64,000 nucleotides of DNA from Villigracilis sp900696595 (GTDB taxonomy: Bacteria; Chloroflexota; Anaerolineae; Anaerolineales; Villigracilaceae): the NCBI GenBank assembly GCA_030263615.1, contig SZPH01000001.1:62001-126000 (forward strand). Reading direction: 5' to 3'. This document shows positions 25,674-34,921 of this stretch, piece after piece; position 1 is the first letter of the stretch; every line of letters starts with the position of its first letter. The notes beneath the pieces are model-generated. The model searched no databases and was not told the DNA's origin. It worked only from the letters and a program-made list of their open reading frames with translations. Position numbers and translations under genes: made by a program.

Positions 25674-25707
25674 AAAAGCCCTGCGGAGGAATCTCCGCAG
25701 GGCTTTT
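25674..25707 (-). terminator. Rho-independent terminator of the SH3b lipoprotein gene
   Basis: Perfect 15-bp stem AAAAGCCCTGCGGAG/CTCCGCAGGGCTTTT around GAAT. The T-tract works for both strands; it lies 31 bp after the minus-strand lipoprotein stop. Confidence 0.92.
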
Positions 25708-25737
25708 GCGCGCCCACAATTTAATTTCAGGCGCTTT

Positions 25738-26550
25738 CTAAGGGCAGACAAAGACCGTGTCCTTGACGGCGGACTTGCCTGCGGCGTTGAAGGCTTCCAC
25801 GCCCCATGTGGCTGGAATCCCCGCCACAAGAGGGATCGGCGGAATCGCATAAACAGTCGTGTTGGCCGGCAGGGTTGTAAATAGCGCGCCGTTAAAGTAA
25901 ATATTAAACCCATCTTCGTTGTTGGATTTATCCTCCCAGCTCAAAGTGCCTGAGTAATTAAATGTTGGCATAATCAGCGGAATGCAGATTTTGGCGACCA
26001 CTACATTCGCCACGGCGGCGGGCGGCGCCAGGGTGGCTGTTGGCGTGGAAGTGGGCGTAGCCGAAGGCGTCGGCGTGGGTGGGATCGAATATTCCTGCAA
26101 GTTTGCGGTATTGCCGGAGACGGTCGCATACTGTGGATACAGCCAGCAAGTTCCGGTCTTGCCCGGGTTGTTGATGATCCAGTAACCGGTGGAGGAATTT
26201 TTCCCGACCACAGTTCCGACCTGCCCAACCAGTAAAGCGCCGATGTTGTCGTACACAATGCCAGGACCGGTACGGCAGTTGGTATTCTGGCTCACCGTCA
26301 CCTGCGGCACGGATGGCGTTGACGTGGCTCCGGGCGTTGCGGTGAACTCCGGCGTGGCGGTATTTTCAGGCGCCGCCGACGGCTGTTGACTTCCTTCGCC
26401 CTGTTGAATCAATAAAGCCTGGGCAGTCACTGTTAGAGCGAGGTTATCCGCGTCATTGTTGTCGCCGGGCTCTCCCTGCCCGCCTGGCAGGTTGCAGGCC
26501 GAAACCGCGAAGGCGACCAAAACGAATAAAGCGAAAGTTCTTCGGTTCAT
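25738..26550 (-). CDS. SH3b-domain lipoprotein
   Basis: A 270-residue lipoprotein with lipobox VSAC (C19). A disordered Thr/Pro/Ser segment (about 50-85, TATPEFTATPGATSTP) leads to a bacterial SH3 domain (about 86-150) starting VTVSQNTNCRTGPG and including two cysteines. A second Thr/Pro stalk (about 158-175) precedes a C-terminal beta-sandwich, LSWEDKSNNEDGFNIYFNG, of fibronectin-III style. SH3b domains bind cell-wall peptides. The protein is probably surface-exposed and wall-associated. A strong terminator follows. Confidence 0.82.
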   Translation of the reverse strand: MNRRTFALFVLVAFAVSACNLPGGQGEPGDNNDADNLALTVTAQALLIQQGEGSQQPSAAPENTATPEFTATPGATSTPSVPQVTVSQNTNCRTGPGIVYDNIGALLVGQVGTVVGKNSSTGYWIINNPGKTGTCWLYPQYATVSGNTANLQEYSIPPTPTPSATPTSTPTATLAPPAAVANVVVAKICIPLIMPTFNYSGTLSWEDKSNNEDGFNIYFNGALFTTLPANTTVYAIPPIPLVAGIPATWGVEAFNAAGKSAVKDTVFVCP

Positions 26551-26625
26551 GGGATCTCTCCTTTTCCGAAGTTATTATGACACAAATCCCCGGCGCTTTA
26601 CGCGCTCAGCCGGCGGACGATGGTA

Positions 26626-27492
26626 CTACCCGACTTCCATGATTGCCTTCCACTCATTCAAAGACAGCGTCTCTGCCCTTCTCATCGGATCAACCCCCGC
26701 CTCTTTCAACGCCGATTCCGCTTCCGCCTTCCCGATGCTTAACCCCGCCGAGAGCGAATTCCTCAATGTCTTGCGCTTCTGCCCGAACCCGGCTTTGATG
26801 AGTTTGAAAAAGCGCGGCAGGTTCTCGCGCGGGATGAGCGGCTGCTCGTAAATATCCACGCGCAGGATGGCGGAGTCGACTTTCGGAACGGGATAAAACG
26901 ACCCGGCTGGAATCCTCCCAACGATGCGCGGCGAGCCATATACTTGCACGCTCAACGCCAGCAGACTCAAATCCCCCGGCTTCGCGCAGACCCGTTCCGC
27001 CACCTCCTTTTGGATCGTCAACACGATGCGGCGCGGCTTTGGCTCGCTCTCCAGCAAATGGCGGATGATGGCCGACGTGATGTTATACGGGATGTTCGCC
27101 GCCGCGATGTAACCGGGCTGGTCCACCAGTCCGGCGAGGCTTGACTTCAAGATGTCGCCCTGGACGATGGACACATTCGCATACGGCGTCAGAACCGCTT
27201 TGAGGGGCCGAATCAACTCCGGGTCCAGTTCGACCGCCGCAACCTTCCGGGCAGAGACAGCCAGGTAACGGGTCAAACTGCCCAAGCCGGGACCAATCTC
27301 CAGGACACAGTCATCCCTTTGAATCTCGGCGGCGAGGGCGATTTTTTCCAGGGCAAAAGAATCCTGCAAAAAATTCTGCCCGAGTTTTTTATCGGCGCGC
27401 AAACCGTACCGTTTGAGGACGGCGGCGGCGTCGAGCGGGGGAATGGAAGCGTAATTCATAGATCTGCGCAGCGGACATTTTCTAACGTCCAT
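26626..27492 (-). CDS. rsmA: 16S rRNA dimethyladenosine transferase RsmA (KsgA)
   Basis: A 288-residue SAM-dependent methylase that dimethylates two adjacent adenines near the 3' end of 16S rRNA during 30S maturation. SAM motif LEIGPGLGSLTRYL is at about 64-77, the acidic VELDPELI at about 87-94, QGDIL at 111-115 and the catalytic NIPYNITS at 133-140. The ATG at 27492 follows the LCP stop directly (TAGATG). An internal ATG at 27459 (MNYASIPPL) is an equally plausible start, because the extra 11 residues are not typical of the family. Confidence 0.93.
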   Translation of the reverse strand: MDVRKCPLRRSMNYASIPPLDAAAVLKRYGLRADKKLGQNFLQDSFALEKIALAAEIQRDDCVLEIGPGLGSLTRYLAVSARKVAAVELDPELIRPLKAVLTPYANVSIVQGDILKSSLAGLVDQPGYIAAANIPYNITSAIIRHLLESEPKPRRIVLTIQKEVAERVCAKPGDLSLLALSVQVYGSPRIVGRIPAGSFYPVPKVDSAILRVDIYEQPLIPRENLPRFFKLIKAGFGQKRKTLRNSLSAGLSIGKAEAESALKEAGVDPMRRAETLSLNEWKAIMEVG

Positions 27493-28632
27493 CTATTGGC
27501 ATACATAGGCAGTGTCCTCTTCGTCAATCGCGGACGGCGCAGGCGTGGACGATGAAGCGGCGGGCGGGGGCCACGCGCCGAGTTGGAAACGCATGACGAA
27601 ATCGCGCAGGATGACGAAATCAGCTTCGAGGATGGCGATGCGCTTATCGAAGACCGGGTCGTACACGCGCGTCTGTTTGAAGAGATCGCCGGGGAAACTC
27701 GCCAGTGAAATATTTTCCGGCGGCATTTGCGCGGCAAGGCACGCCAGTTGGCTGAGTTGCGCGGGCGTGAAATCGGTGCGGATGTTGTCCTGAAAGGTCT
27801 CGATCATCGCGGGGATCTGCGCCAGGATTTGCGGGCTGGATAACTTCTTCCGCACGGCGCACAAGACAATATTCTGGTTGTCCGCCCGTTCGAAACTGCC
27901 GCCCGAACGATTGCGCGCCAGTTTCAACGCTTGCGCGCCGTTCAAGTGATGCGTGCCTTCCTTGAGACCCGTTGACTTTGCCGTGCGCTCATCCGGAATC
28001 ACCACGTCAATGCCGCCCATCGCGTCTATGATATGTTCGAACGTGCGCATATTGACCGTGACATAATGGTCAACCGCCGCCCCGAAATTTAGGTTCAACG
28101 TCAATGCCAGCAGTCCCGAACCTTCGGTGGGATCGTCCCAATATTTAAAGCCGGGTTGCCCGTAAAGAAACGCCTGGTTGATTTTTTCATGATCCTGCCC
28201 GTTCAGGTTATCCTCGATGTGCGGAATCTCGACCCACAGGTCGCGCGGAAATTCGAGCGCGCTGACCCGCGGCGTCGAAAAGTCCACACGCACCAGTCGG
28301 ATGGCGTCTGCCAACCCATAGGTGTAATTGTCGCCGCGCGTATCCGCGCCGATAACCAGAACATTCATCAAGGCTGGACCTCCGCATCGGGGACCGGCAG
28401 TGACGCTGGGGAGAGAGAGCGTCGGCGCGAGCGTCGCCTTGCTCTCAGGCGCGGATGACGGACTCGGCAAAGCCGTCCATGTGGGCGGCATGGCTTGGGT
28501 GGGCAGGGACGGACCAAGCGGTTTTTGCGCGAAACCCACCGCCGCTTGATATACAAACACGCCGATGGACGCCATAAGCGTGAAAGCGATGACCGAAAGT
28601 ATCGTGATGATGATTCTCTGCGACTTTGTCAT
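27493..28632 (-). CDS. LytR-CpsA-Psr (LCP) family ligase
   Basis: A 379-residue membrane-anchored extracytoplasmic protein. One N-terminal helix (about 7-30) is followed by a Pro/Ser linker and the LCP domain (about 88-330). That domain has LVIGADTRGDNYTYGLADAIRLVRVD, LEFPRDLWVEIP, KINQAFLYG and LNGAQALKLARNR, which supply the conserved Asp and Arg residues. LCP enzymes move lipid-linked glycopolymers onto peptidoglycan or protein. It lies between a G5/3D gene and rsmA on the same strand. Confidence 0.9.
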   Translation of the reverse strand: MTKSQRIIITILSVIAFTLMASIGVFVYQAAVGFAQKPLGPSLPTQAMPPTWTALPSPSSAPESKATLAPTLSLPSVTAGPRCGGPALMNVLVIGADTRGDNYTYGLADAIRLVRVDFSTPRVSALEFPRDLWVEIPHIEDNLNGQDHEKINQAFLYGQPGFKYWDDPTEGSGLLALTLNLNFGAAVDHYVTVNMRTFEHIIDAMGGIDVVIPDERTAKSTGLKEGTHHLNGAQALKLARNRSGGSFERADNQNIVLCAVRKKLSSPQILAQIPAMIETFQDNIRTDFTPAQLSQLACLAAQMPPENISLASFPGDLFKQTRVYDPVFDKRIAILEADFVILRDFVMRFQLGAWPPPAASSSTPAPSAIDEEDTAYVCQ

Positions 28633-28654
28633 AATCTGATTTTATTTATCTTTC

Positions 28655-28800
28655 CTCATTCCTTGTTCATCCTTTATCGCTTCGACCTTTCGACAAACTC
28701 AGGTAACGCTTCACTCAGCGCAAGCCTTCATCTTTCATCCTTCATCCTTCATCTTTCATCCTTCATCTTTCATTCCCTGTATCTCGTATCTCATATCTCA
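28655..28800. repeat. Low-complexity CATCCTTCATCTTTCATC / GTATCTCGTATCTCAT tract
   Basis: About 140 bp of word-like repeats between the LCP gene and the G5/3D gene, including TTCGACCTTTCGACAAACTC. Read on the minus strand it is GGATGAAGGATGAAAGATGA followed by GAGATACGAGATAC-type words, the same words that are coding at 40196-40275. Confidence 0.75.
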
Positions 28801-28810
28801 TCCCATCCCC

Positions 28811-30028
28811 TCACTTAAAAAAATATGGAATCTCCGCCGGAGCCGGTTCCAAAAAATACACCGTCACCCAGCCCGAAAGCCCGCCGATATTGTTGTCATC
28901 GTAGCCTAAATCTATCCATTGCGTGCGCGCCACGCCGAATGCCGATTCCACGATGGGTCCGCCGCCTGTATCGCCGACTGTCGCAACGCCATATCCCGGT
29001 ATATAAACCCGCATCCCCGCAAGATAGGCATAGATGGAATAATCCACCGCTACAATGCCGAAACCTGCGCGCGCGCCGCTGGCGGTGCCGTACGAACAAC
29101 CTCCCGTCCCTGAATTGCACGGCGAATACCATGACGCGTACATCTGCGTCGCATACCAGTACGGGTACGGCGCATCCCCGCCCGCAGGCGCCAGCGTGAC
29201 CTTCGAACCGCTCGCCACGATCTGCGTCACAGGCTGGCGCAGAATCGTTTCGCTTTCCGTTTCGCGCCCCGCCTCCGCGCCGTTTTCAAAACGCGCCCGC
29301 GTGCGAGTCAACGCGACTCCGTTCGCGCCATTTTGCAAAATTTCCCGCTGACCGAACGGAATATCTTCGGAATATTTTTCTTCGATGGGAAAGGGAATGG
29401 AACGAATCTCCGCCAGGATCACTTCGCGGACTCGAACAACCTTGATCTGCCCATCGGAGGGGATCGCCTCATTCTCCGCCGGGACGGATTCGTCCAGCCC
29501 CATCAGCGGAATCCCAGCCCCAGCCAACGCCTCCCCAACCGTCCCCGCCGCCGAGAAGATATTCATCTCTGCGCCGCCGATTGTGACAGTCAACTCTCGC
29601 ATGGGCGTGATTCGGATCGTGGTCGCGCCGTTGATGATCGAATCGACGGGCGGCAGGATTTCGACGAAATTGTCCGTTGCAATCCCTTCCTCCCTCAATA
29701 CATCTCCGACCGTGAGCGCCGAGGATAGAACCTCGCGCTCCGCATCGGGCATCGCAATCCTGATGTTCGCCGCGCGCCTCAGTTCCAGCCGGATGTCGCC
29801 GCTTATTTCGATCTTTTCATCCAATGCCTGTGGGATTCCGTTCACCAGCGCGCGGTCAAGCGGCTGTGGCGTAATCCCCGCCTCGGCAAGGATCAGGATC
29901 GGCAACGCTTCATGTGTGACGATTGTCTTCGTTGTCGCCCCGTCAACGACCGTCACCGTCCGCATCGTGGGCGCCCCGCAACCAATGAAAACGAATGTAA
30001 GTAAAACAAATGCTCGAAAGAATTTCAT
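28811..30028 (-). CDS. G5 and 3D domain secreted wall hydrolase (YabE-like)
   Basis: A 405-residue exported protein with a lipobox-like FIGCG near residue 18. Three DUF348 (ubiquitin-like) repeats occupy about 25-200 (for example RTVTVVDGATTKTIVTHEA). A G5 domain follows (about 205-290, IPFPIEEKYSEDIPFG). A C-terminal 3D domain (about 310-400) has the three characteristic aspartates in GIVAVDYSIY, VATVGDTGGG and TQWIDLGYDD. Resuscitation-factor/YabE-type proteins cleave glycan strands. I started at 30028, which gives the signal peptide. In Bacillus the yabE gene also lies just upstream of ksgA. Confidence 0.87.
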   Translation of the reverse strand: MKFFRAFVLLTFVFIGCGAPTMRTVTVVDGATTKTIVTHEALPILILAEAGITPQPLDRALVNGIPQALDEKIEISGDIRLELRRAANIRIAMPDAEREVLSSALTVGDVLREEGIATDNFVEILPPVDSIINGATTIRITPMRELTVTIGGAEMNIFSAAGTVGEALAGAGIPLMGLDESVPAENEAIPSDGQIKVVRVREVILAEIRSIPFPIEEKYSEDIPFGQREILQNGANGVALTRTRARFENGAEAGRETESETILRQPVTQIVASGSKVTLAPAGGDAPYPYWYATQMYASWYSPCNSGTGGCSYGTASGARAGFGIVAVDYSIYAYLAGMRVYIPGYGVATVGDTGGGPIVESAFGVARTQWIDLGYDDNNIGGLSGWVTVYFLEPAPAEIPYFFK

Positions 30029-30069
30029 CCCCGCAATTATAAACGTCATTATTCGTTTACAATAACCGC

Positions 30070-30861
30070 ATGGACGTCCTGACCAGCGCGTCAAACCCCT
30101 TTGTTAAACACATCCGTTCCCTGCGGCAGAAGAAAGTCCGCGCTGAAGCGGGGACCTTTCTCGTCGAGGGCATTCATCACATCGGAGAGGCGGTCGAAGC
30201 GGGCTGGGAGATCGAATCAATCGCTTACGCCCCCGAAACCCTCAGGAGTACATTTGCCAAAGACCTGTTGACCCGCATCTCCCAACACGGCGCGCGGAGT
30301 CAGCCTGTCTCCGCCGCGATCATGGAATCCCTTGCGGACAAGGACAACCCGCAGGGCATCCTTGCCGTCGTAAGACAAAAGAGTTATTCGCTCGGCGATC
30401 TCAAGGCGATGAAGCGCGGCGCGGCATTGGTCTCGCCGCAAGACCCCGGCAACCTCGGCACAATCCTCCGCGCGCTCGACGCCGTCAAAGGCGACGCGCT
30501 TTTCCTGCTGGATGGAGGAGTCGAGTTATTTCATCCCACCGTCGTCCGCGCCAGCATGGGCGCAATCTTCTGGACGCCCACCGTCCAAGCCTCCTTCGCC
30601 GATTTTGTCAAATGGGCGCGAAAGTGGAATGTTCAACTTATAGGGTCATCCTCCAAAGCCGACGCGGATTATCGCTCCCTTGTCCCGCAGGAGTCCTGGG
30701 TTCTGGTTTTGGGAAGCGAACAGAAGGGACTCTCCCCCGAGCAGACCGCCGCCTGTGACGCGACCGTCTCCCTGCCCATGCGCGGGCGCGCAAGTTCGCT
30801 CAACCTCGCTGTGGCGGCGGGGATACTTCTTTATCAATATTCGGCGGATCATGATGCCTGA
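30070..30861 (+). CDS. TrmH/SpoU-family RNA 2'-O-methyltransferase
   Basis: A 263-residue SPOUT methylase. An N-terminal L30e-like substrate domain (about 1-100, KKVRAEAGTFLVEGIHHIGEAVEAG) precedes the knotted catalytic domain. Motif 1 is around VSPQDPGNLGTILRALDA, motif 2 is LGSEQKGLS and motif 3 is SLPMRGRASSLNLAVAAGILLYQ. The family methylates ribose in 23S rRNA or tRNA; the exact site cannot be told. Its last 62 nt overlap the convergent acyltransferase gene. Confidence 0.9.
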   Translation: MDVLTSASNPFVKHIRSLRQKKVRAEAGTFLVEGIHHIGEAVEAGWEIESIAYAPETLRSTFAKDLLTRISQHGARSQPVSAAIMESLADKDNPQGILAVVRQKSYSLGDLKAMKRGAALVSPQDPGNLGTILRALDAVKGDALFLLDGGVELFHPTVVRASMGAIFWTPTVQASFADFVKWARKWNVQLIGSSSKADADYRSLVPQESWVLVLGSEQKGLSPEQTAACDATVSLPMRGRASSLNLAVAAGILLYQYSADHDA

Positions 30862-31906
30862 ATGACCGGCTTGTAACCCGCCGGGTTGCTTTCAAAAGGG
30901 GCATTTCCACAAACCGATAACTCAGGAAGCCGACGATTAACGCAAGGGCGAACGCCGCTGTAAGCGCCGCGATATTGCCGAGACTGGAATCCCAGCCCGC
31001 CAGTTTCCACGCCCGCCCCACGACGTTCATTGTGAATAAATGCGAAAGATAGATCGAATACGAGGCGTTCCCCGGTTGGATGAGGAAATTTGGCAGGACA
31101 ACCCCATTCCGTTCGGCGTGGACGACGCAGAAGACGATTACAACCGCGGGAATGCCGTAATACAACGCCTGCGCCAAATCGAGCGGAGATAGTCCGGTCT
31201 CGCTGTTATAACGGGTGTAGCCCATCACGGCGGCGAACAAACCGAGGGACGCGATTGCGACCAGCGGGTATCCATGCATTTTCAACGGTTTGAAGTTGTA
31301 GTAATGAATCCCAAGCAGGCAACCGGCGATGAACTCGAGCGTCAAGGGATGCAACGCCACCCGGATGAACGGATTCCATGCCGGAAAGCCGGAGAAGGCG
31401 ATGATCGCCCCCCAGGCGAGCATGGCGGGCGCAAGGAATTTTTCGGGCAGGAACAACAGGAAAAAGAACACAATATAGAAATACATCTCATGAACCAACG
31501 TCCAACCAACCGGGATGAGCGGCAAAAAGCCGCTCGGCAGCAACAAATACGAGGCGACAATGTCAACCCGGTTCCCCTGTGAACTGTTGACCCAGGAAGG
31601 TTGGACGAGAAAGACAATCAACGCCAGCGTGGTATAGACCCAATACAATGGATAGATGCGCGAGACGCGGTGATACAGGAAAAGAAGGGATTCCTTTAAC
31701 TGGCGAAACTTTCCGCGCGCGACCGTCGCCATGACGAACCCGCTGATGACGAAGAACAAGTCCACGCCGAACATGCCGAATCGAAGCCAGCCCGGAAGAA
31801 GCGCGGCTCCTTCCGCGTACTTTCCTTCGATGATTACAAGATGGAACAGAACCACGCAAAGTACGGCGACTCCCCGCAAAGCCTGGATGTTTTGAAGTTT
31901 GCTCAT
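30800..31906 (-). CDS. Acyltransferase 3 family membrane protein
   Basis: A 368-residue protein with about ten membrane helices of the AT3/OafA-NodX class, which O-acylates cell-surface sugars. The N-terminal MSKLQNIQALRGVAVLCVVLFHL holds the conserved histidine H22, and VDLFFVISGFVMA and RVSRIYPLYWV are family signatures. The C-terminus, from about residue 345, is polar and lies in the overlap with the opposite-strand methylase gene. It starts 8 nt after the GT87 gene, so the two probably act together on an envelope glycan. Confidence 0.88.
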   Translation of the reverse strand: MSKLQNIQALRGVAVLCVVLFHLVIIEGKYAEGAALLPGWLRFGMFGVDLFFVISGFVMATVARGKFRQLKESLLFLYHRVSRIYPLYWVYTTLALIVFLVQPSWVNSSQGNRVDIVASYLLLPSGFLPLIPVGWTLVHEMYFYIVFFFLLFLPEKFLAPAMLAWGAIIAFSGFPAWNPFIRVALHPLTLEFIAGCLLGIHYYNFKPLKMHGYPLVAIASLGLFAAVMGYTRYNSETGLSPLDLAQALYYGIPAVVIVFCVVHAERNGVVLPNFLIQPGNASYSIYLSHLFTMNVVGRAWKLAGWDSSLGNIAALTAAFALALIVGFLSYRFVEMPLLKATRRVTSRSFRHHDPPNIDKEVSPPPQRG

Positions 31907-31914
31907 GGGTTGTT

Positions 31915-33207
31915 TTATTCCACTCCTGCCGGGAAGAGCGTCGTCTCCCGCCCGTTCCCTTTTCCCAACTTCAGCAAGGAGGCGCCGACCGCCGCAAACA
32001 GCATGACCATTAATGCGGGAAAATTGTTGGCAAGAAAAGACGGTTTGTTCGCAGGGGGGTAAAGCGTCGAGAAATAGGCGAGAGACAATACGAGCGCCAT
32101 GATTCTAAGCGAGATTCGCGCTCCCCCCTTCCCTTCCGCGCTGTCGCGAGAGGAAAGATGCAAAAGCAGGAGCGCGGTTGGCGCGGCAAGGATGGATAGT
32201 TTGTAGTCGTGGCTGACGGAGGGAATCAACATCGCCCCAAGCGAGCAGGCGAGCAGCAACTGCGGGTCAACGCCCTTTCGATTTTGCCGGTACGCCGCGG
32301 CGGCGGTCGTCGCGACGGACGCGACGACGACCATCAACAACAGCAGTTTTACCGCCGCAAAGCGCCCGTCCAGCCACGGCTGGCTGTTCTCCAGCGCGAG
32401 ATAGGAATGGATGGAATGGTTGCCGACCCAGACGAAAGGGTAACTCGACTGCTCTTTCACCGCCGCGATGAAATCCATGAATGGGCCGGACCCAAGCGCG
32501 AAGAGAAAAAGAATATTGGCGGCGGCGATTCCGGCCGTTCTTTTGACGTTGCCCTTCCAATCCCGCCAGTCCGCTACGAACAGGAATATGAAGATAAACG
32601 GATAGACCTTGAGTTGAACGGCGATCGTGAAAAGAAAATACGCGAGAAGGCGCAACCGTTCCCGATGATGAAAGAGCCATACGCCCAGAAGGCAAAGGAA
32701 GACCGCGATCAGGTTGAACTGTCCGCGCTCGATCTCAAATTGAAAACCGTAGGAGAACACCCCGCTTGCCAGGCACAGAATTTCCAATGCGCCGACAACT
32801 TTTATGGGCGCCCGATCTTCCTGGCGCAACAAACGCGACGACGCAAGGATCGAGAACGTGTAAAGGAGAAAGTTTATAATCGTCACCGCCCTATATGCCG
32901 ATGTAAACTCGACGAAGACCAGCGGCGCAAAGAACACACTGGCAAGCGGCGGATAAAGGTTTTGTCCAATATATGGGGTTTTACCTTCGACCAGCCATGA
33001 CCTGCTATAACTGAGCATCTGCTCCAGATCTGCGCCGGCGAAGTCCGCCGCCGGAACCCCCTGCCAGTACTGCATTGCCGGGGCGGATAGGAAGACCGGA
33101 TATACAAAGAAGAAAAAATGCGATAAAAGGAATCCAGCCAGCGCCCAGACAAACAGGGGAATATCCGACAGGAATTGGAAAAGCGCCCGCGCCGACGTTT
33201 TGACCAT
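31915..33207 (-). CDS. GT87-type membrane mannosyltransferase-like protein
   Basis: A 430-residue protein with roughly ten membrane helices of the DUF2029/glycosyltransferase 87 class, GT-C fold. The first large loop carries GADLEQMLSYSRSWLVEGK and NLYPPLASVFFAP, matching the catalytic Asp and the YPP motif of this class. Enzymes of this type use polyprenyl-phosphate sugars to extend surface glycolipids or glycans. It forms a two-gene unit with the downstream acyltransferase. Confidence 0.82.
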   Translation of the reverse strand: MVKTSARALFQFLSDIPLFVWALAGFLLSHFFFFVYPVFLSAPAMQYWQGVPAADFAGADLEQMLSYSRSWLVEGKTPYIGQNLYPPLASVFFAPLVFVEFTSAYRAVTIINFLLYTFSILASSRLLRQEDRAPIKVVGALEILCLASGVFSYGFQFEIERGQFNLIAVFLCLLGVWLFHHRERLRLLAYFLFTIAVQLKVYPFIFIFLFVADWRDWKGNVKRTAGIAAANILFLFALGSGPFMDFIAAVKEQSSYPFVWVGNHSIHSYLALENSQPWLDGRFAAVKLLLLMVVVASVATTAAAAYRQNRKGVDPQLLLACSLGAMLIPSVSHDYKLSILAAPTALLLLHLSSRDSAEGKGGARISLRIMALVLSLAYFSTLYPPANKPSFLANNFPALMVMLFAAVGASLLKLGKGNGRETTLFPAGVE

Positions 33208-33275
33208 GTGCAGGCGGCAATTATACGAAACTGCCGACGGAATAACAACCTTGAAAAACTGTGTAAAATAAGGTT

Positions 33276-34826
33276 ATGAAACTCGCCGCCGTCTCCCAAA
33301 TGCGCGCCATCGAAAAAGAAGCCGACTCCAAGGGCGTCTCCTACGCTCAAATGATGGAGAACGCCGGGCGCGGGCTGGCGGATATTGCCGATATGCTCGG
33401 CGCTGAAGGCGGGTGGAAGACTGTAACGGGCATCGTCGGCTCCGGCAACAACGGCGGCGACACGCTGATTGCGCTGTCGCGGCTTGCCGAAGCGGGCTGG
33501 CGCACGCACGCCTACCTCGTCAACCGCAAGACGGCTGGCGACCCGCTGGTGACTCGTTATCTAAAATCCGGCGGCGACGTTACGCAGTTTTCGAGCGACA
33601 CCAATTTCGAATCCCTGCAAGAATTTTTAGAGGATTCAGACCTCCTGCTGGATGGACTGCTTGGGACGGGCGTCAAACTCCCGTTGAAGGAAGAAGCGGC
33701 TCTCTTCCTCACCGGCTTGACCTTGATCCTCGACATGCTCGAAGCCCCGCCTTTCGTCGTCGCTGTGGATTGCCCCTCCGGCGTGGATTGCGATACGGGC
33801 GCGTGCGCCGATGAAACCCTGCGCGCCGATCTCACCGCGACAATGGCGGCGGCAAAACAGGGTTTGCTCAAACTTCCCGCTTTCGAACGCATCGGCGAAC
33901 TTGAACTCGTTGACATCGGACTGCCCCCCAATCTTGACGCGCTTAAATCTCTGGATACGGATGTCGCCGATGCGGCGTCTGTTTCTGCGATGTTGCCGGA
34001 ACGAAACCCCGCTTCTCACAAAGGGACGTTTGGCGCGGCGTTCGTGGCGGCGGGTTCGACATCCTACACCGGGGCGGCGCTTCTCGCAGGCAAAGCCGCC
34101 TACCGAATCGGCGCGGGCTTGGTGACGATGGCTGTGCCGGAATCTTTGCACGCCGCTCTTGCGGGTCATCTTCCCGAGGCGACGTGGGTTTTACTGCAAC
34201 ACGAACATGGATTTATCTCAGAACAGGCTTGCCGTCACGTTCTAACGAATTTGGATCGCGCGACGGCGGCCTTGATCGGTCCGGGGTTGGGCGATAAACA
34301 CACGACGAAATTGTTCATCGAACAACTCCTGCCGAAACTCGAACTCCCCGCCGTGTTCGACGCCGACGGCTTGCGCCATCTTGCGGGGATTCAGGACTGG
34401 AGCGAAAAAATAAAGCAATGCGCGGTCCTGACCCCTCACCCCGGAGAGATGTCCGCCATGACCGGGCTGTCGAGTTCCGAGATTCAATTGAACCGTAATG
34501 AAATCGCCGGAAAATTCGCGAAAGAGTGGGGACACGTCGTCGTTTTGAAAGGGGCCTTCACCGTCGTCGCCGCGCCCGACGGGAGAAAGACCGTCATCCC
34601 TGTCGCCACAGCCGCCCTCGCCCGCGCCGGGACCGGGGATGTGCTGGCCGGGCTAATTGTCGGTTTGCGCGCACAGGGAGTAGGCGCGTATGAATCCGCC
34701 CTTGCGGGCGCGTACATCCATGGGCAAGCGGGACTCCGCGCCGCCGAAATCTACGGAACAACCGCCTCCATCCTCGCCAGCGACGTATTGGATTTTGTCC
34801 CGGACGCAATTGCCCGGATGGAATAG
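33276..34826 (+). CDS. nnr: Bifunctional NAD(P)H-hydrate epimerase / ADP-dependent dehydratase
   Basis: A 516-residue repair enzyme that converts damaged NAD(P)HX back to NAD(P)H. Residues 1-215 form the epimerase (YjeF_N, with GSGNNGGDTLIALSRL). Residues about 230-510 form the dehydratase (carbohydrate-kinase fold, with GTFGAAFVAAGSTSYTGAA, GPGLGDKHT, FDADGLRHL, LTPHPGEM and GTGDVLAGLI). Both halves look complete. It is a single gene, divergent from the GT87 gene. Confidence 0.95.
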   Translation: MKLAAVSQMRAIEKEADSKGVSYAQMMENAGRGLADIADMLGAEGGWKTVTGIVGSGNNGGDTLIALSRLAEAGWRTHAYLVNRKTAGDPLVTRYLKSGGDVTQFSSDTNFESLQEFLEDSDLLLDGLLGTGVKLPLKEEAALFLTGLTLILDMLEAPPFVVAVDCPSGVDCDTGACADETLRADLTATMAAAKQGLLKLPAFERIGELELVDIGLPPNLDALKSLDTDVADAASVSAMLPERNPASHKGTFGAAFVAAGSTSYTGAALLAGKAAYRIGAGLVTMAVPESLHAALAGHLPEATWVLLQHEHGFISEQACRHVLTNLDRATAALIGPGLGDKHTTKLFIEQLLPKLELPAVFDADGLRHLAGIQDWSEKIKQCAVLTPHPGEMSAMTGLSSSEIQLNRNEIAGKFAKEWGHVVVLKGAFTVVAAPDGRKTVIPVATAALARAGTGDVLAGLIVGLRAQGVGAYESALAGAYIHGQAGLRAAEIYGTTASILASDVLDFVPDAIARME

Positions 34827-34832
34827 TTCCGC

Positions 34833-34864
34833 AAAAAAAACAGCCCGCCTTCCGACGGACTGTT
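34833..34864 (-). terminator. Rho-independent terminator of the SPFH gene
   Basis: On the minus strand, AACAGTCCG pairs with CGGGCTGTT (one G-U wobble), followed by eight T. It lies about 60 bp beyond the SPFH stop, after a short repeat tract. Confidence 0.8.
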
Positions 34865-34879
34865 CTCAATTACCACGCT

Positions 34880-34921
34880 CTAATCTCTAATCTCTAATCT
34901 CTATTCCCCAACCGCCAATCC
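34880..34921. repeat. Low-complexity CTAATCTCTAATCTC tract
   Basis: CTAATCTCTAATCTCTAATC followed by CCCAACCGCCAATCCC, ending at the SPFH stop codon (TTAGGGATTGGCG on the coding strand). Confidence 0.65.
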
